Assembly: GCA_910592005.1 (NCBI GenBank)
Contig: CAJVPP010001743.1
Coordinates: forward strand, 1 to 18,075
Source: Funneliformis mosseae
Lineage: Eukaryota; Glomeromycota; Glomeromycetes; Glomerales; Glomeraceae
Direction: 5' to 3'
Length of the DNA: 18,075 bases
The notes under the pieces were generated by a model. The model made no database searches and was not told the DNA's origin. It was given only the letters and a program-made list of their open reading frames with translations. Below, piece after piece: positions 8,866-17,990 of the stretch (the first letter of the stretch is position 1; every line of letters begins with the position of its first letter). Made by a program: the position numbers and the translations under genes.

Positions 8866-9491
8866 TTTCTATATTTTAATATAAAGTATATATGACTTAT
8901 AATTATAAAAATAATATTATTAAATGATATTGTAAATAAATTATTTAACTATTATAAAAATTATTAAGATTAATATTATTTATATTTATAAAAAAAAATT
9001 AAATTATATTTTTATAATTATTAATCTATAAATTTTTTTTATTTATAATATATTATTTTTTTTAAATTATTTTAAATGGTTAATTATATCATCAAGTTTT
9101 AAATTATTTGACTTATTTTACAATCTTTTGCAAAGTTCAGAAAGATATGATTTAATACAAATAAAACATTCTTTAATACTTAAGTATATTAATCTGGAAA
9201 TTTATGAGTTATTATTAATTTGTTTAATGTATGCTTAAGCATAGCATATTTTATTTCTTAAACAATGTTATATAATTTACTTACTTAGATATTTAAAACA
9301 AATGGGTTGACTCCTTTAGAGAACACCCTTTATAATTAAAGAGAGGGGTGGGGAGTATAATATTAACGAGTCATATAAAATATAGCTCGATGATGATTAT
9401 TAATTATTATTGTATTTTGAAATTTAAAACCGCATGCAATTTCATAACCAAAGTCGTGTAATTACATGCAACCATATATAAACTTTTTTAA

Positions 9492-9497
9492 TTTATT
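9492..9497 (-). terminator. AATAAA polyadenylation signal for the kinase gene
   Basis: The minus strand reads AATAAA here, about 29 nt after the kinase stop codon at 9528-9526. Spacing and orientation suit a 3'-end processing signal, though the word is common in A/T-rich DNA. Confidence 0.4.
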
Positions 9498-9525
9498 CGA
9501 TTGTGAGCTAATTTAAACTTGAGAT

Positions 9526-10797
9526 CTATAAATTAACAGGAGTCGGAAGATTAGTAAAGTCGATTATTTTGCTTATGTAAGGTTCTCGATATTTAGAAGC
9601 ATTGATCTCATCCGGTAAGTTTGAGATCAATTCATTAGAAACGTCAAATTCATTCTTTATAATTAGTTCTTCTTTACTCAAATTCTCATTAGATTCTTTG
9701 AAAATCTCAATCCAAGAATTAATGATCATTAAAATTTCTTCGGCTTCTGGTCTTTTCGTTGGATCAGCATCTAAAAGCCTTTCAACCAATTCAATGTAAC
9801 ATTTTGGAGTTCCTTTGGCGAATCCAGGCCTCAAACCTTTACAAATATCAACTGCTAAATTGTGATCGAATAATCTATCCTCAAACGGAGGTTTTCCGGT
9901 TGTAAGTTCAGCCATGATGATTCCGAAACTATAAAGATCAGCTTTTTTCGTGTATGGTTGATTATGTAACAATTCGGGTGCCATATAAGGTAAGACCCCG
10001 CATAACAGACGATCATTATCACATGATCCGTTTAACCCCGTATCACTTAAACATACATCATCCTTTTCTTTCAAAATATTGCCAGGATGTAAATCTCTAT
10101 GTAAAATTAAAATTTTATGCATATCACTAATTGATGATGCTATGCGAGAAAGGAGATTAAGCTTATTATACCATTTAAGGTTCTTATAATTTCTTTTCAA
10201 GTATTGTCGTAGACTTCCTTGTTCCGCGTATTGCATGACAATCATGTAATCTTTTGTATTGATGTCCTGAGTGATGCCATATATTTTAATAAAGTGATTT
10301 CCATTCTCTTGAGACGTTCTAATAAAATTTAATTTAAACTATATAAAGAAGAGAATTAAAACATTTCGTTACCATCATTCGATATGTAAATTAAGAGCTA
10401 TTATTTTGATGTTTACCTCTTGCAAAAAATCTGACTTGACATTTTTCGAATTATGCAAATGTTTGAGCGCGATAGTTACGGACGACGACCGTTCATCTTC
10501 ATTATGATTCATCCATTTGGCTTTATAAATTGTACTAAATCCTCCTTGTCCAATCTGATGAATATCCTCAAATCGATCAAAATCAATCCACTCAAGATAA
10601 TGTGATGTATTATTATTGGCATTTAATTGAGTAAATACAACAAGGTTATCGATTGCATTATTTCCGCTTTGAATAGAATTTTTTGGAGGAAAAAATTTGT
10701 AAAGGTTTGTTTTGTCAGCTTGTTTAAGGAGTGTGTTTAAATCGGTTGAAGTGAGCGTTAAATTTTTATCAATTTTTTCCTCCTTTGAAGATGACAT
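9526..10797 (-). CDS. Protein kinase (TKL-like, HRDLHPGN type), exon junction unresolved
   Basis: Exon 1 runs 10797-10417 (127 codons) and exon 2 runs from 10305 or 10318 to 9526. Exon 1 has a polar N terminus, then the glycine loop IGQGGFSTIYKAKW (82-95), the ALK lysine (Lys112) and FLQE, whose Glu127 is the expected helix C glutamate. Exon 2 has IKIYGITQD, HRDLHPGN (catalytic Asp198, Asn203), a metal-binding motif reading DTG (215-217) instead of DFG/DLG, MAPE (236-238), ADLYSFGI and a C-terminal tail ending DFTNLPTPVNL. Numbering assumes a 111-nt intron (10416-10306, GTAAAC to CAAGAG), which keeps frame and gives 386 residues but drops the second half of helix C. The alternative 54-nt intron (10372-10319, GTAACG to TTAG) keeps the frame and helix C but leaves two adjacent in-frame TGA codons. 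The gene may therefore be a recent pseudogene. Substrate unknown; family expanded in arbuscular mycorrhizal fungi. Confidence 0.82.
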
Positions 10798-10812
10798 TTT
10801 ACCTTAATAAAA

Positions 10813-10849
<37 letters not shown>

Positions 10850-11312
10850 AAAAAAAAGGGTTAATTTTTTTTTTTTATAACCGGTTTCCCATTTTAATTG
10901 AAGGAAATTCCGGATTTTGTATTTCCTGCAACTTGGTGCACAGATTTCATTTAATAAATTTCTAGTAAAGGTTCATTCATTTATGATAATCTATTGATTT
11001 ATAACCAATCACCCAGTAAAAAAATTTTTTAAAGTTTCATTGTGGTAATCGAGTTGATTGGTCAGGAAGAATGTCGTTGACGGACAATCATTGTAACAAA
11101 TATTTTTTCCCTTTTTTTTTTTATTTAATTTTTTTTTTTTTTGATAAATATTTAGATAAATATTATTAAAAATTTTTTTGGCAATGGAATGTCCCAAATT
11201 ACAAGAATAAATGATTTAATATATTTCATGTTGATGTGCACCAATTATTAATATATATTTTAATTTTTTAATTAACGATAAATAATAATAATTTTAATTC
11301 TGCAAAACAAAT
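10798..11312. other. Intergenic segment between the dehydrogenase end and the kinase start
   Basis: It contains the upstream region of the kinase and the 3' flank of the dehydrogenase, both transcribed leftward. On the kinase strand a pure A27 tract (10817-10843) ends 20 nt before the ATG. TTGGTGCACA near 10933 and its inverse TGTGCACCAA near 11235 flank about 290 bp and could be chance or the ends of a small element. No AATAAA was found right after the dehydrogenase stop. No additional gene is supported. Confidence 0.5.
10874..10879 (-). promoter_or_regulatory. TATAAA box upstream of the kinase gene
   Basis: On the minus strand TATAAA begins at 10879, 82 bp upstream of the ATG (10797), next to the palindrome AACCGGTT (10879-10886). 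The position suits a core promoter, but the flanking A tract makes chance likely. Confidence 0.35.
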
Positions 11313-12602
11313 CTAACATAGTTTAGCATCTATTAAATCTTTGGTATATTTCCACAATTTTTCTGCCAGCTCCCCATCTTGAGCTGCCTCAGATTTCTCT
11401 CCAATTTCACCAAACGGTACGAAATATTGATTACGATAATTTTTTTCAATAATTTCGGGGCTTGTAGCAGCGTATAATTGTGTTAAAGCTCCATCATCAG
11501 GTGACATAGAAAACCAAAGAGCAATATTTATAACCATTTTCGTGAGAATCCATGAATCATCCCATTTTGATAATTTGGTTTCAACGAACCCTAAAAAGTG
11601 GATATTTAATGATTTACAATTGTCTTTTTTTTTTTATAACGGAATTTTTTCTTTTTTTTTTTTAAAAAAAATAATAAAAAAATTATTACATACCCGGATG
11701 AATCGAATTAACATAAACTTCCTTGCCTTCAAGTCGCTTCGATAATGATTTTGTAAAAAGGATGTTGGAAAGTTTTGATTTACAGTAACTTTGCCAAAAT
11801 GAATCAGCTTCTTGATTAATCTTATCGAATTCAATTCCATCAGTATAAATGTGAGCAACGCTTTTATACAAAAGTTCGGTAAAAATTAGAACCTGAAAGA
11901 ATTTACTTGAGTTTGGACTTTAAACATTTGTTAACTAACCTGCTGACGTTAACGATTCGAGAAGGTGCCGAAGCTTCAATCTTATCAAGAAGAGTCATTG
12001 TGAAAAGCTAAATAAAGAAAAATTATGATTATTCTTTTTGAATGAATTTTAACAAGTGAAAAAAAAAAAAAAAACTTACGAAATGTCCAACGTGATTCAC
12101 TCCAAATATATTCGGGATCCCATCTTCAGTTAATGAACAAGGGCTAAATTTAAATTACTTATCAGAATAAATACAATCATCATAAGTTGTAAATCACAGA
12201 GTCAAACTCACTTTATGATTCCAGCATTATTGATACTAAAAGAAATTAATATTAATATCGTTTAAAATTTTATTCATTCACTAAGAAAGTTTATTTAACT
12301 TACAGAATGTGTAAAGGTAAATTTTTAGAAAGGAAATTCTCAGCAGATTGTTTTACGGTTTTAAGGTTAGCTAATTCTAAATATAAATATTCTACTTGAT
12401 TTTTTCCAGTCTCTTTTTTGATTTTTTCTACGGCACCTTCGCCACGTTCTTTATTGCGACTTGCAATAAATACGTGTGCATTTTTACGGGTTAATTCTCT
12501 TGCCGTGATGTATCCGAGTCCTGCGTTGCCTCCTGTGACAATGGCAACTTTTCCGGTCAAATCAGGAATGTTTTCGGTAATAAATCGTTTTTTACTAAAC
12601 AT
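11313..12602 (-). CDS. Short-chain dehydrogenase/reductase (classical SDR, retinol-dehydrogenase/WW-oxidoreductase-like), 6 exons
   Basis: Exons on the minus strand are 12602-12304, 12235-12212, 12143-12080, 12007-11940, 11860-11694 and 11590-11313 (900 nt, 299 residues). Introns of 68, 68, 72, 79 and 103 nt start GTAAGT, GTGAGT, GTAAGT, GTTAGT and GTATGT, and all end in AG. The frame is continuous through every junction. The protein has a Rossmann fold: TGGNAGLG (23-30) binds the nucleotide, NNAG (102-105) is the strand 4 motif, Asn124 lies in GVNHVGHF, VSS (150-152) supplies the catalytic Ser, YCKSK (Tyr177, Lys181) completes the active site and HPGFVET (206-212) follows. All four catalytic residues are present, so it should be an active NAD(P)H oxidoreductase. 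Arg49 in IASRN after strand 2 suggests NADPH preference. Substrate unknown. There is no signal peptide, and the hydrophobic part near 225-235 is too short to call a membrane anchor. The second exon is only 24 nt. Confidence 0.93.
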
Positions 12603-12613
12603 GATCGAAAAAT

Positions 12614-12725
12614 AATTATTTTTTTTTTTTATATTTTTTTTTCCAGCCTTTTTAAAAAGAATTGCATAAAAATTATTTTTTTATATTTTTTTTTTTTTCC
12701 AGCCTTTTACAAAGAATTGTATAAA
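12614..12725 (-). repeat. Tandem duplication (57 + 55 bp) in the proximal promoter of the dehydrogenase gene
   Basis: Copy 1 is 12614-12670 and copy 2 is 12671-12725. On the plus strand each runs AATTATT, a T tract, ATATTTTTTT, CCAGCCTTTT, AAAGAATTG(C/T)ATAAA. They differ mainly in T-tract lengths and by GCATAAA versus GTATAAA. On the gene strand each copy carries a TATAAAAA word (starting near 12633 and 12685, about 31 and 83 bp before the ATG) downstream of a GGCTGG block, so the TATA-like element is itself duplicated. The T-tract shifts suggest slippage after the duplication. Confidence 0.75.
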
Positions 12726-13130
12726 TAAGGATGTTTATTAATCCAAAAATTGGTTTCTTTTTTCCTTCCATGATGTTATTTGCCCTCGGGGCTAATAAAG
12801 GAATATTTACTAATTTGGGAACTCTATAGCAGACGTGTCGAAATTTGGGGACAATGAATAAACGTATTCTAATGAAACACAAATTTTTTATGCTTGTTTC
12901 ATGCTTATTTTTGCGCTTAAATCGGATAGCATATATAATGGCAGGTTACAATAAAGGAAAGTATTTGGAAATTCTTTTTTGACGAGTATATGGAGTAACT
13001 CAATTCGGTTTGTGCAACATAGAGTTTTATTAAATTTAAAGAATTACCTACATGTTACACGAGGTTACGTTGGTTTGTAAGGAATCACGTGTGAATACAT
13101 ATTTATATGAAATTTATACACATTTATTTA
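12726..13130. other. Upstream region of the dehydrogenase gene, less A/T-rich than its surroundings
   Basis: This stretch has visibly more G and C than the desert to its right and includes GCCCTCGGGG (about 12782-12791), GCAGACGTGTCG (about 12829-12840) and an E-box CACGTG (13086-13091). No open frame here resembles a known protein. It most likely holds the distal promoter and perhaps the 5' leader of the dehydrogenase gene. Confidence 0.4.
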
Positions 13131-13959
13131 ATATACTAAAAAATAATATTTTAAATCTAATATAGTTTCATTTTCTAAATTATATAATCCTTTAATTTGT
13201 AATATGATAAATTTGATGACTTAAAATCATATTATTAGATTTAAGAAAAGTTTTCTTTTTTTATTTTCAATCTTGTTTTAAATAATATCTTAAATATATT
13301 TAAAAATATATTATTATATATTGTATAATAAAAAATGTATCAATTTTTAAACTAATTAAATACCTATTCATAACAAATACTTTAATCAGATTTATATATA
13401 TTATAACAATAGAAATATTATCAAATTAAGTATTTTAATAATAACTGTTATTTATATATATATTACAATAGTTTTCAATTTACTGATTTAATTATTATCT
13501 TTATTAAGCATTATATTTTAATTAGATTTAAATATGAATTCATATATACTAAAACTGATTAAATCCAATCTTTATTTTATTATCTATATTAAATATTACT
13601 TTTTTTCTTTAAAAAAATAAAAGTACATTCATTATACAAAAAAATATTTATTTATAAAAAAATTATACTTGGAAAAATTTATTTTATAAAAAATTAAATT
13701 TTTCATTTATATTGCTTATTTCAAATTTGTAATACTTTAGTAAAATCAAATTCAGATAAATTTTTTCTTCTAACTTAAACATTATTAAATAATGTAATAT
13801 TTTATTATTTAAAGAATTTTGTAAATCAGTTTTTATTAATTTTGCTTTAAAAATCTGCATTCATATTCTACTAATGTAAATAGAATAAAAAATATAATAC
13901 TCAATAATTTGATAATATTTGAAAATATATCATAATAAAATTTGAATAATCTTGAAATT

Positions 13960-15160
13960 AATAATACAATTTCTATATTTTAAAATTAGCATATATTATT
14001 GCTTTATATATAAATCATTCTTCACAAATATTATTAACTTCAATAATTTGTTTTTTTTTATAAATTCTATTAAAATATTCAATTCTTTTTTATCATATTC
14101 TATAATTTTTTCTTTATTATCTGATCAATAGATATAATTCAATATCTTTATAAAATTAAGTAAAGATTTATAAGAAAATTTTTCTTAAATTTCTAATATG
14201 ATATAAAAAATAAAATATTAACTATTAAATCTATTTTGTAATTTTCATTCTATATTAGTTAATATTTACTAATACTACAATTTTCGCTTAATAATATATT
14301 TAATAAAAATTTATTCATATTCTTTCTAAATAGTAATTTTTATTATCATTATAATTCAAATTCTCATTAAATTTTATTAAGAATTAAAAATATCTCATAA
14401 GAAATAAAAAAAATGCAAGAAATCTTACAATTACAAATTTCTGTATATAAAGAAATAAATTTTACTTTTGATAATTATTTGTTATTGTAGTTATTATTTT
14501 AATAATATATTCATTAAATTTTAATTGAAAGATATAAATTTCATACTGTTTCATCTAAAAAAGTTATCTGATTTTATAAATTTATTTAATCTTTAAAATT
14601 GAATGCTTTAGTTTTTTTTGATATTACATAAGATAGATATTTATTCTTTAGAAAAAAACTATAAATTAATTTTATAATATATTCAATATATTTACAAAAA
14701 GATATTTGTTTTTCTATTAAATTACACATTAAAACTACAATATATTATAAATAAATACTTATTTCTTTTCTAATTCTTGATGCTACATCTGTTAATTTTT
14801 TTAATATAATATTTGCTTCATCTAAAGTAAATAATATAAGTTTATTTAAAAAATAATTTTTTTAATTAATTATAAATTAAATAAAATAATATATTAATAG
14901 AATTCATCTTTTTTATCAAATAAACTAATAATCAATTCAAAAATAAATTTTGAATTCTTATTTTTTAGTTTAAGTAATTTTAAAAAATTAATTTTAATAT
15001 TCTACTTAATATATATAATAAGATAAGATTTATAGAAAATATCTATACTTTCATTAATTATAATACTAAATTATAATAACTTTATCTAATTCTTTTCAAA
15101 TAGTTTTTTCTATTAAATCTGAAATAGCTGACTATATTTAGCATATAAAAACATAATTTT
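13960..15160 (-). pseudogene. Degenerate coding-like stretch, unidentified (probable old transposon)
   Basis: On the minus strand one frame can be followed from about 14830 to 14510 with only scattered stops. It gives LDEANIILKKLTDVASRIRK at 14830-14770, then VLMCNLIEKQISFCKYIEYI and ISKKTKAFNFKD. Further down come KFISLYTEICNCKISC and, in other frames, NENLNYNDNKNYYLERI and DNKEKIIEYDKKELNILIEF. Long runs in one frame with mixed charged and polar residues are not expected by chance in such A/T-rich DNA. Stops are TAA or TGA, as in the hAT relic. I do not recognise the family. Boundaries are approximate. Confidence 0.35.
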
Positions 15161-16234
15161 CATATGTAATTAGATTAAATATTAATAATAATTGTAAATA
15201 TTTAAGAATTTTACAAAGGTGTATAACCTTAAACAATTTATTCATTTTTTGCTAACTAAAAAATAACTTTTATTAAAGTACTAACATATTGTTAAACTTT
15301 ATCTATAATGGTATTTGTAATTTTAATAAATTCTACCTTTTCAATTTCATGATTTATTATATCAATATGATTTTTTATTAAAATATGCTTTTTTAAAGAG
15401 AAGATTTAAAATTCTTTAAGCCTAAATAATTTTAAATTAATGTAAATTAATAAAATAATTATTAATTTAAATAAATTATTATAAAATATAAATAAAAAAT
15501 TATCAACTTTTTTTTCAAATTTATTTTGTTTTTTAAGAGCTTAACAAAATGAACAAAATATTAAAATTTTTGATTTATTATAAATTAACCATATGTATAA
15601 TTCTAACTATTCTTTTTAAAAGTTTTTAATTTTTTTATATAAGCTATACTTTTTTTAAATTTTTTATAGTTTATTTATATATTTTTATGAGGTAATTCAA
15701 TATAAGTTTTTTTTAAATCTATATTTATATTACTAGTAGATTCTTTATATTAAAATATAATATTAATTTCTATATTTTCTTTAACATTTGTTTTAAATAT
15801 TATTTAATAGATATTATGCGAAATAAAAATCATAAATTATAATGAAAGATAAAAGAGTATCATAATGATTATTTTATTATAATATTATATACTGATATGC
15901 AAAAAAATTTGTTTGACAAAGATTTATTATTTTGAAAAATTTGTTAGATAAAAATTTAGAATACAAAATTTTTTATCAAATTTTCTTCAAAATTTCAGAT
16001 TTTGTCAAAATTTACAATACTATTTTTAATTTTGAATATAATGTAAAAATTATTAAAAGAGAGAAATTTTATTTTGAAGAAAATTTTATAGAAATTTATT
16101 TGGTGGTTAAATATTTAAATGTAATAATCAAATAATAAATTATATAAAGAAGATAATAATTTTTATCTGCTATTTGCTGCTTCATTAAATAATATAAAAA
16201 TTAATATTATTAAGTTTAATTTAATATATAATTA

Positions 16235-16440
16235 ACTCTTGATATAGCAAACTTTTAATATAACAAATTTTTTAAACAAATATAATAAAAATACTCTTAT
16301 TATAATGAATTGACCAATCAAATTTCTTAAAATCTTTACTATAGTCTTATAATAAAGTTGAAGTCTAGAATATAAAGTTTTTAATACTATAGTGAATCTT
16401 AAAATAACTATTATATTAAGGCAGTCAATTATAAAAAATA
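16235..16440. repeat. Old repeat remnant with TATARCAAA-type direct repeats
   Basis: TTGATATAGCAAAC and TTTAATATAACAAAT lie in tandem at about 16239-16269, followed by CTTATTATAATGAATTGACC near 16295-16314 and CTATAGTCTTATAATAAAG near 16341-16359. The stretch has more mixed base content than its flanks and looks like a terminal or regulatory part of an element that lost C and G by mutation. A pogo/Tigger-type end is possible but not demonstrated. Confidence 0.25.
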
Positions 16441-16568
16441 ATTATATCTAATATACATGAAAATATATAGAAAATATTCTTAAATAGTATTTAGAAAGTA
16501 TTTTTGTATAGAGCTTTAAATATATTAATTCAAGTCAAATCAATCAAGTTACTTAAACTGAGAAAATT

Positions 16569-16860
16569 AAATCAGGTCAAACAAAAATCTGACCTGATTT
16601 TAATTTTTATTTAACTTGATCTAATCTGATTAAATTATTTAAAAAGAATAATAATAAATCATTCTAATTAAATGATAATAACATTATTTAATAATAATAA
16701 AATTATCATTTAAGAATATTGCTTAACCTGAATTTTATTAAGTTAAGTTAATTTATTAATCTGATCTAATATTAATCTAAAAATCTACTGACCTAATCTG
16801 AATTTTAAGTCAGATCAGATCAGGTAAACAAGTTAATCTGGTCTGATTCAGAATTCTACT
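16569..16860. repeat. Degenerate GGTCAGATCAGG repeat in both orientations with a strong hairpin
   Basis: AAATCAGGTCA (16569-16579) and TGACCTGATTT (16590-16600) form an 11-bp perfect stem with a 10-nt loop; with one bulge the pairing continues outward. The same words recur as TTGATCTAATCTGAT, ATCTGATCTAAT, AGTCAGATCAGATCAGGT and ATCTGGTCTGATT up to about 16850. It looks like a 5-bp-based simple repeat (TCAGA/TCAGG) broken by an A/T insertion around 16640-16720. Confidence 0.55.
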
Positions 16861-17299
16861 CTTATAATAAATATTAATAATTATCATAATATTCATATTC
16901 AATAGCAATCTAATTTTACTAAAACTTCTTAAAATATATATATAATAATAATTTCAAGAATTTATATTTAATTTTAGTAATATTATGTAATAAAATTTTT
17001 AACCTAATATTTTTAGTTAATAAATTAATTGCAAAATATATTAATAAGTAATTTATTATGAATCTCAATATTTCTTATAATAAGTATATATAATATAATA
17101 TAAAAGAATATTCTAATAAAAAATTAATAAATAGATTAATTATATATAATTATAATGATAAGATTGTAAAGAAAAATTAATCATTATATATATGATTTTA
17201 TCCTATTTACTTTGTTAAAAAAAGTTTAAAAAGTATTAATAATATATTAATATACTCTGAATTATATATGATTAAGAGCTAATGAAAGGTAAAAGTTAA

Positions 17300-17433
17300 A
17301 ACTAATTAAGGTTAATTGATTAATTAATCAATTAAGTCAGTTAATCGATTAAAGTATCTTAAAATCAGTTAATTGATTAATCTAACTAATTAATTTAACT
17401 GATTAATTAATCGATTAATTTAATTAATTAAAA
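17300..17433. repeat. Array of TTAATCGATTAA-like palindromes, including a 24-bp perfect palindrome
   Basis: TTAATTGATTAA (17312-17323) is followed directly by its inverse TTAATCAATTAA (17324-17335), a perfect 24-bp palindrome. Related words follow: CAGTTAATCGATTAAAG, CAGTTAATTGATTAATC and ACTGATTAATTAATCGATTA. All share a (C)AGTTAATYGATTAA core in alternating orientation, so this is a simple-sequence array with a self-complementary unit. Confidence 0.6.
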
Positions 17434-17551
17434 ATGCAGATTATCTTAAAATAGTACTTTAATAAGTTTTTTTAGTTAAATTAATTTTGTAAAAAGAAAA
17501 ACTAGCTAAATTAATTTTAGTTTTAAAATAAACCCTTATTTTACTAGTCTA

Positions 17552-17659
17552 AAGTGAAGCAAAGGACTTTCACATATTAATCATATATTACATAAGGTAT
17601 TCTGTTATCCGCCTGCTTAAAATTTAAGTTAATATATATTAGTCCTTTTCATTACACTT
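17552..17659. repeat. Imperfect inverted repeat AAAGGACT / AGTCCTTT
   Basis: AAAGGACT (17561-17568) is the exact inverse of AGTCCTTT (17641-17648), and the outer AAGTG (17552-17556) pairs with CACTT (17655-17659). The interior, about 70 bp, includes GTTATCCGCCTGC, which is unusually C/G-rich for the region. Possibly a small non-autonomous element or a decayed small-RNA-like locus. Confidence 0.3.
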
Positions 17660-17990
17660 GTATTTTAGATTTAACAATAGTTTTCAAAACTGTTCTTTAG
17701 TATTATATACATCTTTGTAATTATTATAAAGAATTTAATATAAATAATAAGTTTTCTAAAAAATTCTTTTTATTAAAAAAAACTTAAAATACATTAATAT
17801 ATTTACATTTGCTATTAATAAGATAATATTTAAACTATAATTGAAATGTTCTCTTATATTAAACTAATAAATTTTTATTTATTTAAATTTAGAAAAAGTT
17901 AAACTAATATTTTTTTATTAAATATTTTACAAATTTTCTTATTTTTATTTATTTTAATATTACTTATCTTATAAATTCTATAATTAAGTA

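Larger units (their letters stand above)
6037..9300. other. Gene desert of extreme A/T content
   Basis: Both strands are dense in stop codons and nearly free of G and C, so no gene is supported. Within it are a 13-bp stem hairpin (6462-6511), a 16-bp palindrome CTACTAATATTAGTAG (7845-7860), a 38-bp tandem repeat (8412-8563), a MITE-like inverted repeat (8722-8865) and a 14-bp palindrome TATGCTTAAGCATA (9230-9243). No AATAAA signal was found close after the methyltransferase stop codon. Confidence 0.75.
13131..17990. other. Gene desert, A/T-rich, with decayed elements and simple repeats
   Basis: No intact gene is supported on either strand. It contains a long coding-like relic (about 13960-15160, minus), an A/T-rich repeat remnant (16235-16440), a GGTCAGAT-type degenerate repeat with a strong hairpin (16569-16860), a TTAATCGATTAA palindromic array (17300-17433) and an imperfect inverted repeat (17552-17659). 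The rest is low-complexity A/T sequence. Confidence 0.7.

Noticed and set aside
9367..9389. CGAG...CTCG near-palindrome after the kinase gene
   Set aside because: Only four G/C-bearing positions per arm with mismatches; too weak to call a terminator or binding site.
9602..9799. Plus-strand open frame opposite the kinase C terminus
   Set aside because: Antisense shadow of the kinase; Ser/Ile-rich with no motif.
10398..10416. 19-nt intron (GTAAAC to ATAG) in the kinase
   Set aside because: Far too short for fungal splicing, and combined with the 54-nt intron it leaves the downstream kinase frame wrong.
11009..11197. 62-codon minus-strand open frame between kinase and dehydrogenase
   Set aside because: Mostly Lys/Asn runs read from poly-A and poly-T tracts; no homology recognised and no splice or promoter support.
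11542..11858. Open frames on both strands across dehydrogenase introns and exons
   Set aside because: They run through the 103-nt intron or use the wrong frame; the spliced dehydrogenase explains the locus with all motifs in order.
12673..12882. 69-codon minus-strand open frame upstream of the dehydrogenase
   Set aside because: It ends inside the duplicated T-tract block and has no recognisable motif; more likely promoter or leader sequence.
13086..13091. CACGTG E-box upstream of the dehydrogenase
   Set aside because: A single 6-bp palindrome without neighbours is weak evidence for regulation; mentioned only in the region description.
15932..16135. 67-codon plus-strand open frame in the right-hand desert
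   Set aside because: It starts at TTG and is made of Phe/Ile/Lys/Asn/Tyr codons expected from A/T-rich DNA; no motif.
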